A stretch of 64,000 nt of DNA, taken from Cohaesibacter marisflavi. GTDB lineage: Bacteria > Pseudomonadota > Alphaproteobacteria > Rhizobiales > Cohaesibacteraceae. The notes under the pieces were generated by a model. The model was given only the letters and a program-made list of their open reading frames with translations, was not told where the DNA came from and did not search any database. The position numbers and the translations under genes were made by a program. Where the stretch lies: positions 124,001 through 188,000 of the forward strand of contig NZ_FOVR01000002.1 in NCBI RefSeq assembly GCF_900115225.1, in the 5' to 3' direction. Shown piece after piece: positions 50,979 through 59,423 of this stretch (positions are counted from its first letter, which is position 1; the number at the start of each line of letters is the position of its first letter).

Positions 50979-51394
50979 TGATTGATCCTCTTTCCGCGAC
51001 ATTTCGCATCTCCTCTACCGGATTGTCCGCGCAGGCAGAGCGCATGCGTGTCATTTCCGAAAACCTGGCAAACGCCCAGTCGACCGGAGCGACCCCCGGC
51101 TCCGATCCCTATCAGCGCAAAACAATTGTCTTTTCCGAAGAGATGGATCGGGCAGCCGGTGCGTCACTCGTGAAGGTCAAGAATGTCGGTATCGATAACG
51201 CGCCCTTCTCGGTTGAATATGATCCTACCAATCCGGCCGCTGACGAGAACGGGCAGGTGAAAATGCCGAACGTCAACACCATGATCGAACTGGCCGACAT
51301 GCGCGAGACCAATCGCAGCTATGAAGCCAACCTCAAGGTCATGACCCAGACACGCAGCATGGTTCTGCGCACCATCGATCTGCTCAGGAGCTAG
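50978..51394 (+). CDS. flgC: Flagellar proximal rod protein FlgC
   Basis: 138 residues from the ATG at 50978, whose A is the last base of the flgB stop; a GTG at 50975 is the alternative. SENLANAQSTGATPGSDPYQRK (about 30-50) is the rod motif, and VNTMIELADMRETNRSYEANLKVM at the C-terminus the coiled-coil signature. Translational coupling with flgB and fliE implies fixed stoichiometry. Confidence 0.94.
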   Translation: MIDPLSATFRISSTGLSAQAERMRVISENLANAQSTGATPGSDPYQRKTIVFSEEMDRAAGASLVKVKNVGIDNAPFSVEYDPTNPAADENGQVKMPNVNTMIELADMRETNRSYEANLKVMTQTRSMVLRTIDLLRS

Positions 51395-51396
51395 TG

Positions 51397-51750
51397 ATGA
51401 TAGACAGTTTGAATTCAGTATCCAGCCTGACGACCCGGGGCAGTGACTTCAACGGCGTTTCGGAAACACGCTTCATCAGCAATAGCGGCCAAACGGCTGC
51501 GATTGATGTGACCGGCGAGGTCGATGAATCGGGCAACACATTCGCTGATTATTTCTCCGGCGTAACCACAGACGCGATCAACACGGTCAAGATGGGTGAA
51601 ACTGCTGCCATTGAAGGCATAGAGGGCAAGGAGTCCGTGCAGAATGTGGTGGACGCCGTGATGAATGCCGAACTGGCGCTGCAAAGCGCAATCGCCATTC
51701 GAGACAAGGTTGTCGCCGCCTACCAGGAAGTCAGCCGTATGACCATCTAG
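51397..51750 (+). CDS. fliE: Flagellar hook-basal body protein FliE
   Basis: A 117-residue MS-ring to rod junction protein. The ATG at 51397 follows the flgC stop by 2 bp; a GTG overlapping that stop at 51394 is the other option. The C-terminal part VVDAVMNAELALQSAIAIRDKVVAAYQEVSRMTI is the FliE signature, where a conserved NPV/ExxL and YxExxRMxI are expected. The N-terminal half is variable and Ser/Thr-rich. Confidence 0.92.
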   Translation: MIDSLNSVSSLTTRGSDFNGVSETRFISNSGQTAAIDVTGEVDESGNTFADYFSGVTTDAINTVKMGETAAIEGIEGKESVQNVVDAVMNAELALQSAIAIRDKVVAAYQEVSRMTI

Positions 51751-51832
51751 CGGCCCGGGGAGACAGCGGACAGGCTCCGCGGGTCTCCTTTGTCATGGAT
51801 GTCACGTTATATTTCAGATCGAGGGAAAAACA

Positions 51833-52621
51833 ATGAAAGCTCTTGCCATTGCTGCGACCGGAATGAGCGCGCAGCAGCTCAATGTTGAAGTGATTGCCAA
51901 CAACATATCCAATATGAACACAACCGGCTTCAAGCGGGCGCGTGCCGAATTCACCGATCTCCTTTATCAGGCCGTGCGCGTGCAGGGGGTTCCCAACCGC
52001 ACCGGTGAAGCGCCGATTCCGGAAGGAGCCCAGCTTGGTCTTGGTGTGCGGGCTGCCGCGATCCGCAATCTGCACAGCCAGGGCACCTTGAACAACACAT
52101 CAGGCACCTACGATCTGGCCATCGATGGCAAGGGCTGGTTCACGGTCAGCAATGCCGATGGCGACACTTTTTATACCCGTGCCGGATCTTTCAATACCAA
52201 TGGCGAGGGCCGTCTCGTAACCTCGGATGGTTATCCGATCGAACCGGCCATCTCGGTTCCTGATGGGACGACTGACATCGAGATCAACGAGACCGGTCAG
52301 GTCTACGCCAAAATTGACGGGCAGGATGCGCCTCAGTTGCTGGGGCAGCTGCAGTTGGCTGTCTTTGCCAATGATTCCGGTCTGGAAGCCAAGGGCGCCA
52401 ACCTGTTTGCCGAAACCGAAGCCTCAGGGGAAGCTGTTGAAGGCAATGCCGGTGACGAGGGATTTGGCATTATCCGTCAAGGCTATCTGGAAGATTCCAA
52501 CGTCGATCCGGTCAAGGAAATCACCGCTCTTATCGCAGCCCAGCGCGGTTATGAAATGAACTCCAAAGTCATTCAGGCCGTTGATGACATGGCTGGTGTT
52601 GTAACGCAGGGAATACGCTAA
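51833..52621 (+). CDS. flgG: Flagellar distal rod protein FlgG
   Basis: 262 residues, normal for FlgG. MKALAIAATGMSAQQLNVEVIANNISNMNTTGFKRARAEF opens the protein, and RAGSFNTNGEGRLVTSDGYPI and QRGYEMNSKVIQAVDDMAGVV follow in the expected places. The segment TPGAQLGLGVRAA-like text near 64-75 (EGAQLGLGVRAA) separates it from FlgE and FlgF. Its stop TAATG overlaps the flgA start by one base. Confidence 0.96.
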   Translation: MKALAIAATGMSAQQLNVEVIANNISNMNTTGFKRARAEFTDLLYQAVRVQGVPNRTGEAPIPEGAQLGLGVRAAAIRNLHSQGTLNNTSGTYDLAIDGKGWFTVSNADGDTFYTRAGSFNTNGEGRLVTSDGYPIEPAISVPDGTTDIEINETGQVYAKIDGQDAPQLLGQLQLAVFANDSGLEAKGANLFAETEASGEAVEGNAGDEGFGIIRQGYLEDSNVDPVKEITALIAAQRGYEMNSKVIQAVDDMAGVVTQGIR

Positions 52622-53133
52622 TGAGCGCGGTGCTACAAAGGCGGGCTCCGACCATGGCTGAACAGCAGCTCCGGCTGCTGTCTGTGCTGGGGGCAACAGT
52701 CATTCTTATTTGCTTATGGGCACAGCAGGCATTGGCAGCCACCCCGGCGGTCACATTACCTGTGCCACGCGCCACAATCGCGCAGGGGCAGGTCATCACA
52801 TTGTCAGCCCTGGAAAAACGGCGTTTCAGAGCCAACAGGATCGACCGCTTTTCGGTGGTACCCAACATCAATGACCTTCTGGGCAAGGAAGCTGTGCGCC
52901 AACTACCGGTCGGTGAGCCCATTCCCAAGTCGGCCTTGCGGCGGCGTGAAGCCGTCAAACGTGGTGAGCCCGCTCAACTGGTGTTTCAGGATCGCGGTCT
53001 GGAAATCGTTGCCCATGTCGAGCCTCTTGAGGACGGCATCGTGGGGGAGATTATCCGGGTGCGGAATGTAGATACCGGGCTGATCATCGTCGGGCGTGTT
53101 GAAGAAAATGGAACGATTTCGATAGGGCCATAA
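52621..53133 (+). CDS. flgA: Flagellar P-ring assembly chaperone FlgA
   Basis: A 170-residue exported protein with a signal segment at about 20-40 and a SAF-type domain. The region IAQGQVITLSALEKRRF followed by VGEPIPKSALRRREAVKRGEPAQLVF shows the repeated SAF pattern. The C-terminal GEIIRVRNVDTGLIIVGRV closes it. It helps FlgI assemble the P ring. The N-terminus MSAVLQRRAP is long before the hydrophobic segment, and M12 is an alternative start. Confidence 0.9.
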   Translation: MSAVLQRRAPTMAEQQLRLLSVLGATVILICLWAQQALAATPAVTLPVPRATIAQGQVITLSALEKRRFRANRIDRFSVVPNINDLLGKEAVRQLPVGEPIPKSALRRREAVKRGEPAQLVFQDRGLEIVAHVEPLEDGIVGEIIRVRNVDTGLIIVGRVEENGTISIGP

Positions 53134-53134
53134 C

Positions 53135-54247
53135 ATGAAGACTTTCAGCAGATGCCTTGCGGCAGCCCTTTGCACCCTGTTGCTGGCAACAAGTGTCAAT
53201 GCGGCCGTGCGTATCAAGGATGTGACCTCTCTGGAGGGCATGCGCGATAACCAGATCATCGGCTATGGACTTGTTGTCGGGCTGAAGGGCTCGGGCGATA
53301 CGATGCGCAACTCGCCCTTTACCGAGCAATCGCTACAATCCATGCTCGATAGCATGGGGGTCAATGTGCGCAACGCCAACCTGAGAACCCGCAATGTTGC
53401 CGCTGTTGTGGTGACAGCCAATTTCCCTGCCTTCGTCAAAAAAGGCACAAAAATCGATATCAATGTGGCCTCACTGGGAGATGCATCATCTCTCTCAGGT
53501 GGCACGCTGATTGCCACCCCGATGATGGGATCCGACGGCAAGGTTTATGCCGTTGCGCAAGGCGGGCTTGCGGTAGCCGGATTTTCCGAACAGGGGGCTG
53601 CTCAATCCTTGCAGGAAGGCATTGCAACATCGGGCATGATCCCCAATGGCGCCATCGTCGAGCGAGAACTTGCAGACGAATTCATCAATCTGCGTTCCTT
53701 TGTGTTGCAACTGACCAACCCAGATTTCAACACGTCCGTGCGCATAGCCGATGCTATCAATGCTTTCACGCGTGAACGCTATGGCGTGAGGCTGGCAAAG
53801 GAGAGGGATTTTCGCTCGGTTGTTCTGCGCAAGCCGGGAAAGGTCAGCGCCACACGCTTTATTGCCCAGATCGAAGGCTTGGTCATTCAGCCCGATACGC
53901 CGGCCAAGGTTGTCGTGGATGAACGAACGGGAACCGTCGTCATCGGCAATCATGTGCAGATCTCCACAGTCGCAGTCACCTATGGCAGCATGGTGGTGCG
54001 CATAACCGAAAGACCGATGGCCAGCCAGCCTGAGCCATTCTCGGAAAATGGGCAGACCGTGGTCTTGCCGGACACGAGCATTGATGTAAACCAGGATGGT
54101 GGCTCTCTCTCCATCATCGGAGGGACGGACTTGCAGACCATTGTCAGTGGTCTCAACCGGATTGGGCTCAGACCATCAGGGGTAATCTCCATCCTGCAGA
54201 CCATGAAAACGGTCGGGGCATTGCAAGCAGAACTTGTAATCCAGTAG
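53135..54247 (+). CDS. flgI: Flagellar P-ring protein FlgI
   Basis: 370 residues, the usual length, with a signal peptide ending in VNA near residue 23. RIKDVTSLEGMRDNQIIGYGLVVGLKGSGD is the family N-terminal block, and NVRNVAAVVVTANFP-like and FARGGTxxDVxV-like (FVKKGTKIDINVAS) segments follow. It ends with IGGTDLQTIVSGLNRIGLRPSGVISILQTMK. It is the last gene of the operon and is followed by a strong terminator. flgH, its usual neighbour, is instead in the motE operon. Confidence 0.97.
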   Translation: MKTFSRCLAAALCTLLLATSVNAAVRIKDVTSLEGMRDNQIIGYGLVVGLKGSGDTMRNSPFTEQSLQSMLDSMGVNVRNANLRTRNVAAVVVTANFPAFVKKGTKIDINVASLGDASSLSGGTLIATPMMGSDGKVYAVAQGGLAVAGFSEQGAAQSLQEGIATSGMIPNGAIVERELADEFINLRSFVLQLTNPDFNTSVRIADAINAFTRERYGVRLAKERDFRSVVLRKPGKVSATRFIAQIEGLVIQPDTPAKVVVDERTGTVVIGNHVQISTVAVTYGSMVVRITERPMASQPEPFSENGQTVVLPDTSIDVNQDGGSLSIIGGTDLQTIVSGLNRIGLRPSGVISILQTMKTVGALQAELVIQ

Positions 54248-54876
54248 GAGAGGGGCTAAGGCCCCGCAAACCGGCCCAGGCGAGCCAGAGACGACCGTTG
54301 AGAGCCTCTGGCTTGTGTCGGCAAGCAAGCATACCATCACCGTAGGTTAATGAGAAAGGGCCGTTTAAGGCCCTTTTTTATTGGGCGTTCGTGTCGATTA
54401 TGCCCGCTGCGTGCGGCTGGAGAAGGGCGGATTAAATCGTCTGTTGGATATATTGGGAAACAGTTTGGTACTAAAAGAGGGCATAAGCAAATTTAACAAT
54501 GTCAGTTTATGTGTACTAAGTAATACCACGAAGAAAGCTTATCCAAAGCATAAAATTTGAAAAGTTATTGTTTCAATGGTGTTATTGGATTGTGTGTAAT
54601 ATAATTGTAAACAGTCATTAACTATTTCCAGATCCGTGCCTTGATTGTGTCAAAGTCGAGGCATAAATATTGAGTAAATCGAGTGCATTAGGGTACTTGA
54701 ATAAAATCCTTCCGAAAAATTGCGCCACTTTTAGACATAATTCTACTAAAAGGACGCCCTTCTCATTTATATTTCTTTTTCCGCGCCTTCTGAAAGCTGT
54801 TTTGAAGCGTGTGTTTTCTAGTGACGGCAGCGCCTCATTGCAATACCTCTATATCTACCAAGAATGGAGTATTTCG
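54248..54876. other. Region between flgI and the ftcR/rem gene
   Basis: 630 bp with a terminator at its left end and then strongly AT-rich DNA (54450-54760) that should contain the regulator's promoter. An in-frame upward extension of the regulator to 54670 has no homology-like text and is not considered coding. No sRNA or operator could be assigned. Confidence 0.5.
54354..54378 (+). terminator. Intrinsic terminator of flgI
   Basis: AAAGGGCC/GGCCCTTT stem, loop of 6, T6 tail. Confidence 0.9.
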
Positions 54877-55566
54877 ATGATCGTACTAATTGAAAAGCGA
54901 GAGTTGGTGTCTGACGGCTATACCGCCGGATTTCAGCGTGAAGGGGTGCCATCCATCGGTATTGTTCCGCAGGAGTTTGGCAGCTGGGTCACCAGTCTCT
55001 CAGATACAGATATCAATGCGGTTGAAGCTTTCCTTTTGGGGGATTGTGAGGAGAGGAGCAGTTATCCTGGCCTCATTCGCTCCCGTTGCCGCAAGACCCC
55101 TCTCATCGCACTGAATGATAAAACCTCTCTGGAACAGACCCTGGATCTGTTTGCAGCCGGTTTTGATGACGTGGTTAGCAAACCCATCCATGTAAAAGAA
55201 ATCCTCGTCAGGGCTGCTGTGATCAGCCGTCGAGCAGGAGTAGAAGCTGAAATGCAGCATGAAGAAGGTGATGTCCGTGTTTATTTCGACGGACGGTCTC
55301 CGGAGATTTGCGGTGAAGCACTTGAGCTTCCGCGTCGTGAACGTCGCATTCTGGAATATCTCGTCAAGAACAGAGATCGCCGTGTCAGCCGCGCCCAGAT
55401 CTACAATGCGGTTTACGGACTGCTGAACGAAGATGTCGAGGAAACCGTTGTAGAAAGCCATATCAGCAAGCTGCGCAAGAAACTGAAGCTGCGCCTTGGA
55501 TATGACCCGATCGATTCAAAACGGTATCTTGGCTATATGTTCAACGCTCTCTCTGAGCAAGGCTAA
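54877..55566 (+). CDS. ftcR: Flagellar transcriptional regulator Rem/FtcR (OmpR-type)
   Basis: 229 residues from the ATG at 54877, chosen because GGAG lies 8 nt before. The N-terminus MIVLIEKRELVSDGYTAGFQREGVPS is the Rem/FtcR pattern. A receiver-like domain covers about 1-115 with FAAGFDDVVSKPIHVKEILVRA. A winged-helix DNA-binding domain (125-225) follows, with LPRRERRILEYLVKNRDRRVSRAQIY and VESHISKLRKKL. The canonical phosphorylation aspartates seem absent, as in Rem, which is thought not to need phosphorylation. In Sinorhizobium and Brucella this protein activates flagellar operons. Here it lies between the two converging flagellar blocks. Confidence 0.93.
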   Translation: MIVLIEKRELVSDGYTAGFQREGVPSIGIVPQEFGSWVTSLSDTDINAVEAFLLGDCEERSSYPGLIRSRCRKTPLIALNDKTSLEQTLDLFAAGFDDVVSKPIHVKEILVRAAVISRRAGVEAEMQHEEGDVRVYFDGRSPEICGEALELPRRERRILEYLVKNRDRRVSRAQIYNAVYGLLNEDVEETVVESHISKLRKKLKLRLGYDPIDSKRYLGYMFNALSEQG

Positions 55567-56162
55567 GCATAAAATCCGACCCAAGGCCTTTGACCCCGGC
55601 TTATACTGGACCGGAGCAAGAGCCCAAAGGAGACCAAGACAATCACGGCAATTGGCCGTAAACAGATTAAACGAAGTTATTTGAAGAATTGCACTTATAT
55701 TGGTGTTTCGGCATGAAGGCCGAAATGGAAAGATCTTCTCCCGAAAGGCAACCCGCCTTGAGGGTTTTCAAAAAGAAAAACGGTACATTGAGAAGCAGCA
55801 TGAAGCGTGCTCTCAAATACCCCGTCGTTGTTCTTCACGCTTGATGTGAAGGGCTGATGGACCATGGCTCATACCGCCTCGAAACGAGCCGTGGCTGGCT
55901 TCTTGTGCCTGAATGCAAGGATAAGTCCGCAGGAGCGAATAGCATGAGCCCCATCTGGGGCATGTCGCGGCGTCACGCGGGACTATAGCCACCATATAGC
56001 CAACGGCAGGATTGCGTTCTGGAACAACCTGAGCTGGCGCCTGTCCGACACTTGCCCTTACTGCCGGACCAAATGCTCCACTCTCTCACTAAATACATGA
56101 AATGCCGGTCTAACAGCCTGAAGCAGACCGAAGAAGCTCAGCAGGACGCTTGGATATATCAG

Positions 56163-56288
56163 CCTGCCCAACCCAGCCTGCCCAACCCAGCCTGCCCAAC
56201 CCAGCCTGCCCAACCCAGCCTGCCCAACCCAGCCTGCCCAACCCAGTCTGCCCAACCCAGGCTGCCCAACCCAGGCTGCCCAACCCAG
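56163..56288. repeat. Minisatellite of nine 14-bp units (CCTGCCCAACCCAG)
   Basis: Nine contiguous units, the first six identical and the last three differing only at the first base (T, G, G). A tenth, degenerate unit follows (56289 on). On minus the unit reads CTGGGTTGGGCAGG, giving GGG-TT-GGG spacing that repeats throughout. Confidence 0.95.
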
Positions 56289-56569
56289 TCTGTTTGACAG
56301 GCGATCCCAGCGATTTTCAGACAAGGTTGGGGTGGACACAGCCCAGAGCGCACGCATAACCTCATACAGCCCTCAGACGCCACTGGCAGAGGCGGGGGCA
56401 TCGTTGGGTTGCTTCGGGCTAATGAGGTCTTGCGGGAATTGGAGACGAAGAAAAGGCGTGTAGCGGTCGGGCATCGGGGAGAGGCGACCGGAGACAGGCA
56501 AGCAGCATGGGGCCGGAAGGCTAGCCGGGAGGTCTGGTTCCATTGAGACTTGATTCCATAGAGGACCAA

Positions 56570-56601
56570 AACCTTAAAGGTCCAGAACCTTAAAGGCCCA
56601 A
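56570..56601 (+). repeat. 16-bp tandem duplication
   Basis: AACCTTAAAGGTCCAG is followed at once by AACCTTAAAGGCCCAA, 14 of 16 positions equal. GGACC and GGTCC also form an inverted pair around the first unit. Confidence 0.6.
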
Positions 56602-56643
56602 GTCTATGTCTGGCAGCTGCAACCTATTTGAAACGGCATGGAG

Positions 56644-56676
56644 AAACACTCCACCCATGGTAAAGGCGGGGTGTTT
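56644..56676 (-). terminator. Probable terminator of the minus-strand flagellar operon
   Basis: AAACACTCC (56644-56652) pairs with GGGGTGTTT (56668-56676), one G-T pair. It overlaps the fliQ stop. Only TTTCTCC follows on minus, so efficiency is uncertain. Confidence 0.55.
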
Positions 56677-56941
56677 AAAAGCCACTTTCGATGTGGTCGT
56701 ACACGATTTGGGTAAAGCTGGTAATCTGGGTGCCGATGAAGGTGCCGCTTGCGATGAGCATCAGGAAAATGACAAGGATCTTGGGAATGAAGGTCAACGT
56801 CATTTCCTGCACCTGCGTCAAGGCCTGAAACAGGGCGATAGCCAGACCGATGACCATTGCAGCCCCCACAGCGGGGCTGGCTGCAACAATCACGGTCCAA
56901 AAGGCTTCTCGAACAAGATCGAGTGCATCAACTTCATTCAT
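56675..56941 (-). CDS. fliQ: Flagellar export apparatus protein FliQ
   Basis: An 88-residue protein with two membrane helices, part of the FliPQR gate. MNEVDALDLVREAFWTVIVAASPAV and LIAIFQALTQVQEMTLTFIPKI-like text (ALFQALTQVQEMTLTFIPKIL near 45-65) are the FliQ signature. Its ATG overlaps the flgD stop by one base. It is the last gene of the flgE-to-fliQ series on minus. Its partner fliP is on the opposite strand 6.3 kb away. Confidence 0.95.
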   Translation of the reverse strand: MNEVDALDLVREAFWTVIVAASPAVGAAMVIGLAIALFQALTQVQEMTLTFIPKILVIFLMLIASGTFIGTQITSFTQIVYDHIESGF

Positions 56942-57351
56942 CAGGAAATCGTCACCCCTGGGCCGACAAGCACATTCGTGCCATCGTCGAGGCTCGCGAC
57001 AACGCCGTCTGTCGCTATGGTGACAGAGGCAATCGTGCCTGAAATCTCCGAGCCATTACGCGTGGCCGAGAGGGTCTTGCCAACAAGCGATGTCGACTGG
57101 TTCACATAGAGCTGGGAGAGCACATTGTCGAGCTTGTTGTTGGTCTGGATATTCTGTTCGACATTGGAGAAGGACGCCAGCTGCCCCATCTGCTCGGACA
57201 TGTCGGTCGGGTTGGTCGGATCCTGATACTGCATCTGGGTGACCATCATCTGCAGGAATGCGTCATAGTCAAGGGTCATGGCGCTGGAGACGCTGGAGGA
57301 AGACTGGGTAGAGGCTGCAGATGTGCTTGATGTAACGGGTGAAACGGACAT
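56941..57351 (-). CDS. flgD: Flagellar hook-capping protein FlgD (short form)
   Basis: 136 residues. A Ser/Thr-rich N-terminus is followed by the family block MTLDYDAFLQMMVTQMQYQDPTNPTDMSEQMGQLASFSNVEQ (25-65). The Tudor/Fn3 domains of the 230-residue enteric FlgD are missing; only a short beta-rich C-terminus remains (IASVTIATDGVVASLDDGTNVLVGPG). This short form is known in Rhizobiales, so it is not a truncation by mutation. FlgD caps the growing hook and works with FliK. It is coupled to fliQ by a one-base overlap. Confidence 0.93.
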   Translation of the reverse strand: MSVSPVTSSTSAASTQSSSSVSSAMTLDYDAFLQMMVTQMQYQDPTNPTDMSEQMGQLASFSNVEQNIQTNNKLDNVLSQLYVNQSTSLVGKTLSATRNGSEISGTIASVTIATDGVVASLDDGTNVLVGPGVTIS

Positions 57352-57423
57352 TCTGTTTAATCCTTCTTGCCGCAGGGTGAAAGACCTGCCTGAGCTGTCA
57401 GATTGATTGACATGGTGATCTGG

Positions 57424-57879
57424 TTAGAAACGGGCTTCTGGCGATGGTGACTGGTCGAAGCGCATATCCTTGTTTTCATGGACATCCACGACATCGCTCA
57501 AGAGGCTTTCTTCCAGCGCATAGAGAGCCCGAATGCGTTTCATGGCCTCGTAATAGTTGCCGGCATTGACCACATCCACAATTTCCTGAATGCCTGCACA
57601 GAGTCGATAATGATCGACCGTGTCGGTCAGACTGCGAGCGAATTTCAGGAATGTCTTGTGTGCCTCTTCGATGTTGGTCGGAGAGGTGAACATCATCTGG
57701 GCAATGAAATAGAGCTGCCGCAGTGGCGTGGTTGTTTCGTCGGCCTGAATGATGTGGTTCTCGAGCAGGAATTCCGCTTCATTCAATAGTTCGATGGTTG
57801 TCTTCTTGGGAAAACGGATCACTGCACCATTGATGTAAAAGCGTTCTCCGGATTTGAAAGTAAGCCGCATCGGTTTCAT
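57424..57879 (-). CDS. flbT: Flagellin biosynthesis regulator FlbT
   Basis: A 151-residue cytosolic protein. MKPMRLTFKSGERFYINGAVIRF and TTPLRQLYFIAQMMFTSP match FlbT, which binds the flagellin mRNA leader and controls its decay in Caulobacter, and promotes flagellin production in Brucella. It overlaps flaF by 4 bp, the conserved flaF-flbT pairing. The flagellin genes themselves are not in the window. A 72-bp gap leads to flgD. Confidence 0.94.
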   Translation of the reverse strand: MKPMRLTFKSGERFYINGAVIRFPKKTTIELLNEAEFLLENHIIQADETTTPLRQLYFIAQMMFTSPTNIEEAHKTFLKFARSLTDTVDHYRLCAGIQEIVDVVNAGNYYEAMKRIRALYALEESLLSDVVDVHENKDMRFDQSPSPEARF

Positions 57880-58226
57880 TGTGCTAGTCCAGTGCTGATC
57901 ATGGTGTTGAGGTCGATGAGAGCGTCAAGATTATCGCTCTCGTTTTGGCGAATACGACCGACTTCCTTGAGAATGAAGAGACCGATGGACACAAGATCGG
58001 CCTTGAGCTGATCGGGCAGTGTGTTTTCCGGCTTGGCCAGATCTTCCAGCAAAAAGCACCAGACCAGATTGGTCTGATAAAGTGCATTGATGCCCACGAC
58101 AGACTGAACCCCCTGGACTTTCGCCTCCTTCAAGCACTCAACCAGATGATTGATGGCTTGGACTTCGTTGCTTTTCTGGCATGATCCAGACAGTTGAGAG
58201 CTTTCCGCATAGTAAGAAGTGTACAT
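57876..58226 (-). CDS. flaF: Flagellar biosynthesis regulator FlaF
   Basis: 116 residues from the ATG at 58226 (MYTSYYAESSQLSG), with AGGAAG just upstream; the longer frame to 58328 is not family-like. LKADLVSIGLFILKEVGRIRQNE and the preceding NALYQTNLVWCFLLEDLAKPEN are the FlaF signature. In alphaproteobacteria FlaF is needed for flagellin synthesis or secretion and acts opposite FlbT. The start codon of flbT overlaps its stop. Confidence 0.93.
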   Translation of the reverse strand: MYTSYYAESSQLSGSCQKSNEVQAINHLVECLKEAKVQGVQSVVGINALYQTNLVWCFLLEDLAKPENTLPDQLKADLVSIGLFILKEVGRIRQNESDNLDALIDLNTMISTGLAQ

Positions 58227-58379
58227 TCTCTTCCTCGCCCTGATGATCTTTCTGTAAAGGGTGCTGGCAGACCAGGCATCCATCGCCTCATTGTCAGTCC
58301 CTCCGGTATGCTGGTTTGCGGGTGGCAACTGGCAGAGCCGTGCCTTGCCGCCCCTATTGTCGTGTCTTGAGTGTGAAAC

Positions 58380-59420
58380 CTAGAGATAGTTCAGCAAGCT
58401 CAAATTCTGCATCCGGCTCGTGATCGTGTAGGTCAGTTCCAGTTGCGTAACTGCGCTGGACAGTTTCACCGAAGCCTCTGTCTTGTCGACATTTTCCAGA
58501 TCGACGATGCGCTCGTTCAGAGTGTCGGTCTGGATGGCAAGGCGATCGGACGCGTCAGAAACCCGGGCCTGTGCGTTGCCGGCCTTGCCGATGACATTGT
58601 TAAGGCTCTGAATCGCCGAACCGATAACCTCGGTTGCCTTGTTGGCAACGGCATCGAACGTTTTCTGTGACATCTTCCCGGCGCCGAGCGAAGAGATCAT
58701 CGTGTAGGCCATGGCCAACTTGCGCAGGGGTTCTTCGTTGGCGCTGACCGATGTGTCGATCACCTCGGTGGCGGAAATTCTGCTGGAGGTAACCTCATCG
58801 GTGGCAGAGGACCAGTTGGCGGCCCAGTTGGCTGAGTCGAACTCGGCGGCAAATCCGTTATCAAGATAGTCTTCGATATCAGCCACGGTGATGTTGGCCA
58901 CCTGCGGGTCGTCCGGCCCGAAGCCGAATTTGGCATTAAAAGAGGCGTCGATGGCGGTCTTGCTTGTTGACCCGGTCTCATAGGTCTCAATCGGTGTTTC
59001 TTCGGTGTTGATGCCAGCGAAGATGAAAGAGCCGTTGAAAGAGGTGTTGAGGGTGGAAATCAATGAATCCAGATTGTCCTTGGAACTGGAAACGATCACG
59101 CTCCGCGCCGTGGCGCTGCCGATGGATGTCAGCAGAGTGGACTGAAAGTCGGATGCCAATGTGGAGACATTCTCCAGCGCTTGCACACCCACATCCAGAC
59201 TGCTGGAAATCAGCGCATTGGTGTCGACAATGGCATTGAGCGTGTGGAACTGCGCCCGGATGGAAACAGCCTCGCCCGTGGAGCTACCCAAATGCAGACC
59301 AACATCATAGTGTCGGCCCGAGGAGACTTCCTTCTGCAGCTTAACAAGGTTGCTTGTTTGCGAGGCAATGGACTTGTTTGTCGCCGTGGAAAACGAAAGG
59401 GAAGAGATATAGTTCGTCAT
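58380..59420 (-). CDS. flgL: Flagellar hook-filament junction protein FlgL
   Basis: 346 residues with flagellin-like ends. The N-terminus (TATNKSIASQTSNLVKLQKEVSSGRHYDVGLHLGSSTGE) and C-terminus (ASDRLAIQTDTLNERIVDLENVDKTEASVKLSSAVTQLELTYTITSRMQNLSLLNYL) form the D0/D1 coiled coils. It starts 3 bp after the flgK stop, so the two junction proteins are made together. The central domain (about 140-220) is variable. A flagellin is excluded by order and by the ELTYTITSRM ending. Confidence 0.93.
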   Translation of the reverse strand: MTNYISSLSFSTATNKSIASQTSNLVKLQKEVSSGRHYDVGLHLGSSTGEAVSIRAQFHTLNAIVDTNALISSSLDVGVQALENVSTLASDFQSTLLTSIGSATARSVIVSSSKDNLDSLISTLNTSFNGSFIFAGINTEETPIETYETGSTSKTAIDASFNAKFGFGPDDPQVANITVADIEDYLDNGFAAEFDSANWAANWSSATDEVTSSRISATEVIDTSVSANEEPLRKLAMAYTMISSLGAGKMSQKTFDAVANKATEVIGSAIQSLNNVIGKAGNAQARVSDASDRLAIQTDTLNERIVDLENVDKTEASVKLSSAVTQLELTYTITSRMQNLSLLNYL

Positions 59421-59423
59421 GAT

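Larger units (their letters stand above)
55567..56642. other. Gene-free region with minisatellite between ftcR and fliQ
   Basis: 1.1 kb with no credible gene; the frames over the tandem repeat are artefacts of its composition. It holds a TTTCGGC/GCCGAAA hairpin (55706-55725), the 14-bp minisatellite (56163-56288), and a 16-bp tandem duplication (56570-56601). The GC-rich, repeat-laden character differs from neighbouring intergenic DNA. It could be decayed coding sequence. Confidence 0.6.

Noticed and set aside
54670-54876. Longer start for the Rem/FtcR regulator at 54670.
   Set aside because: The extra 69 residues are low-complexity and unlike the family; the ATG at 54877 has a well-spaced GGAG and gives the usual N-terminus.
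56052-56359. Proteins made of PAQPSLPN-type or LGWAGWVGQ-type repeats on either strand.
   Set aside because: They are only the translation of the 14-bp minisatellite in three frames; no start site or flanking domain supports them.
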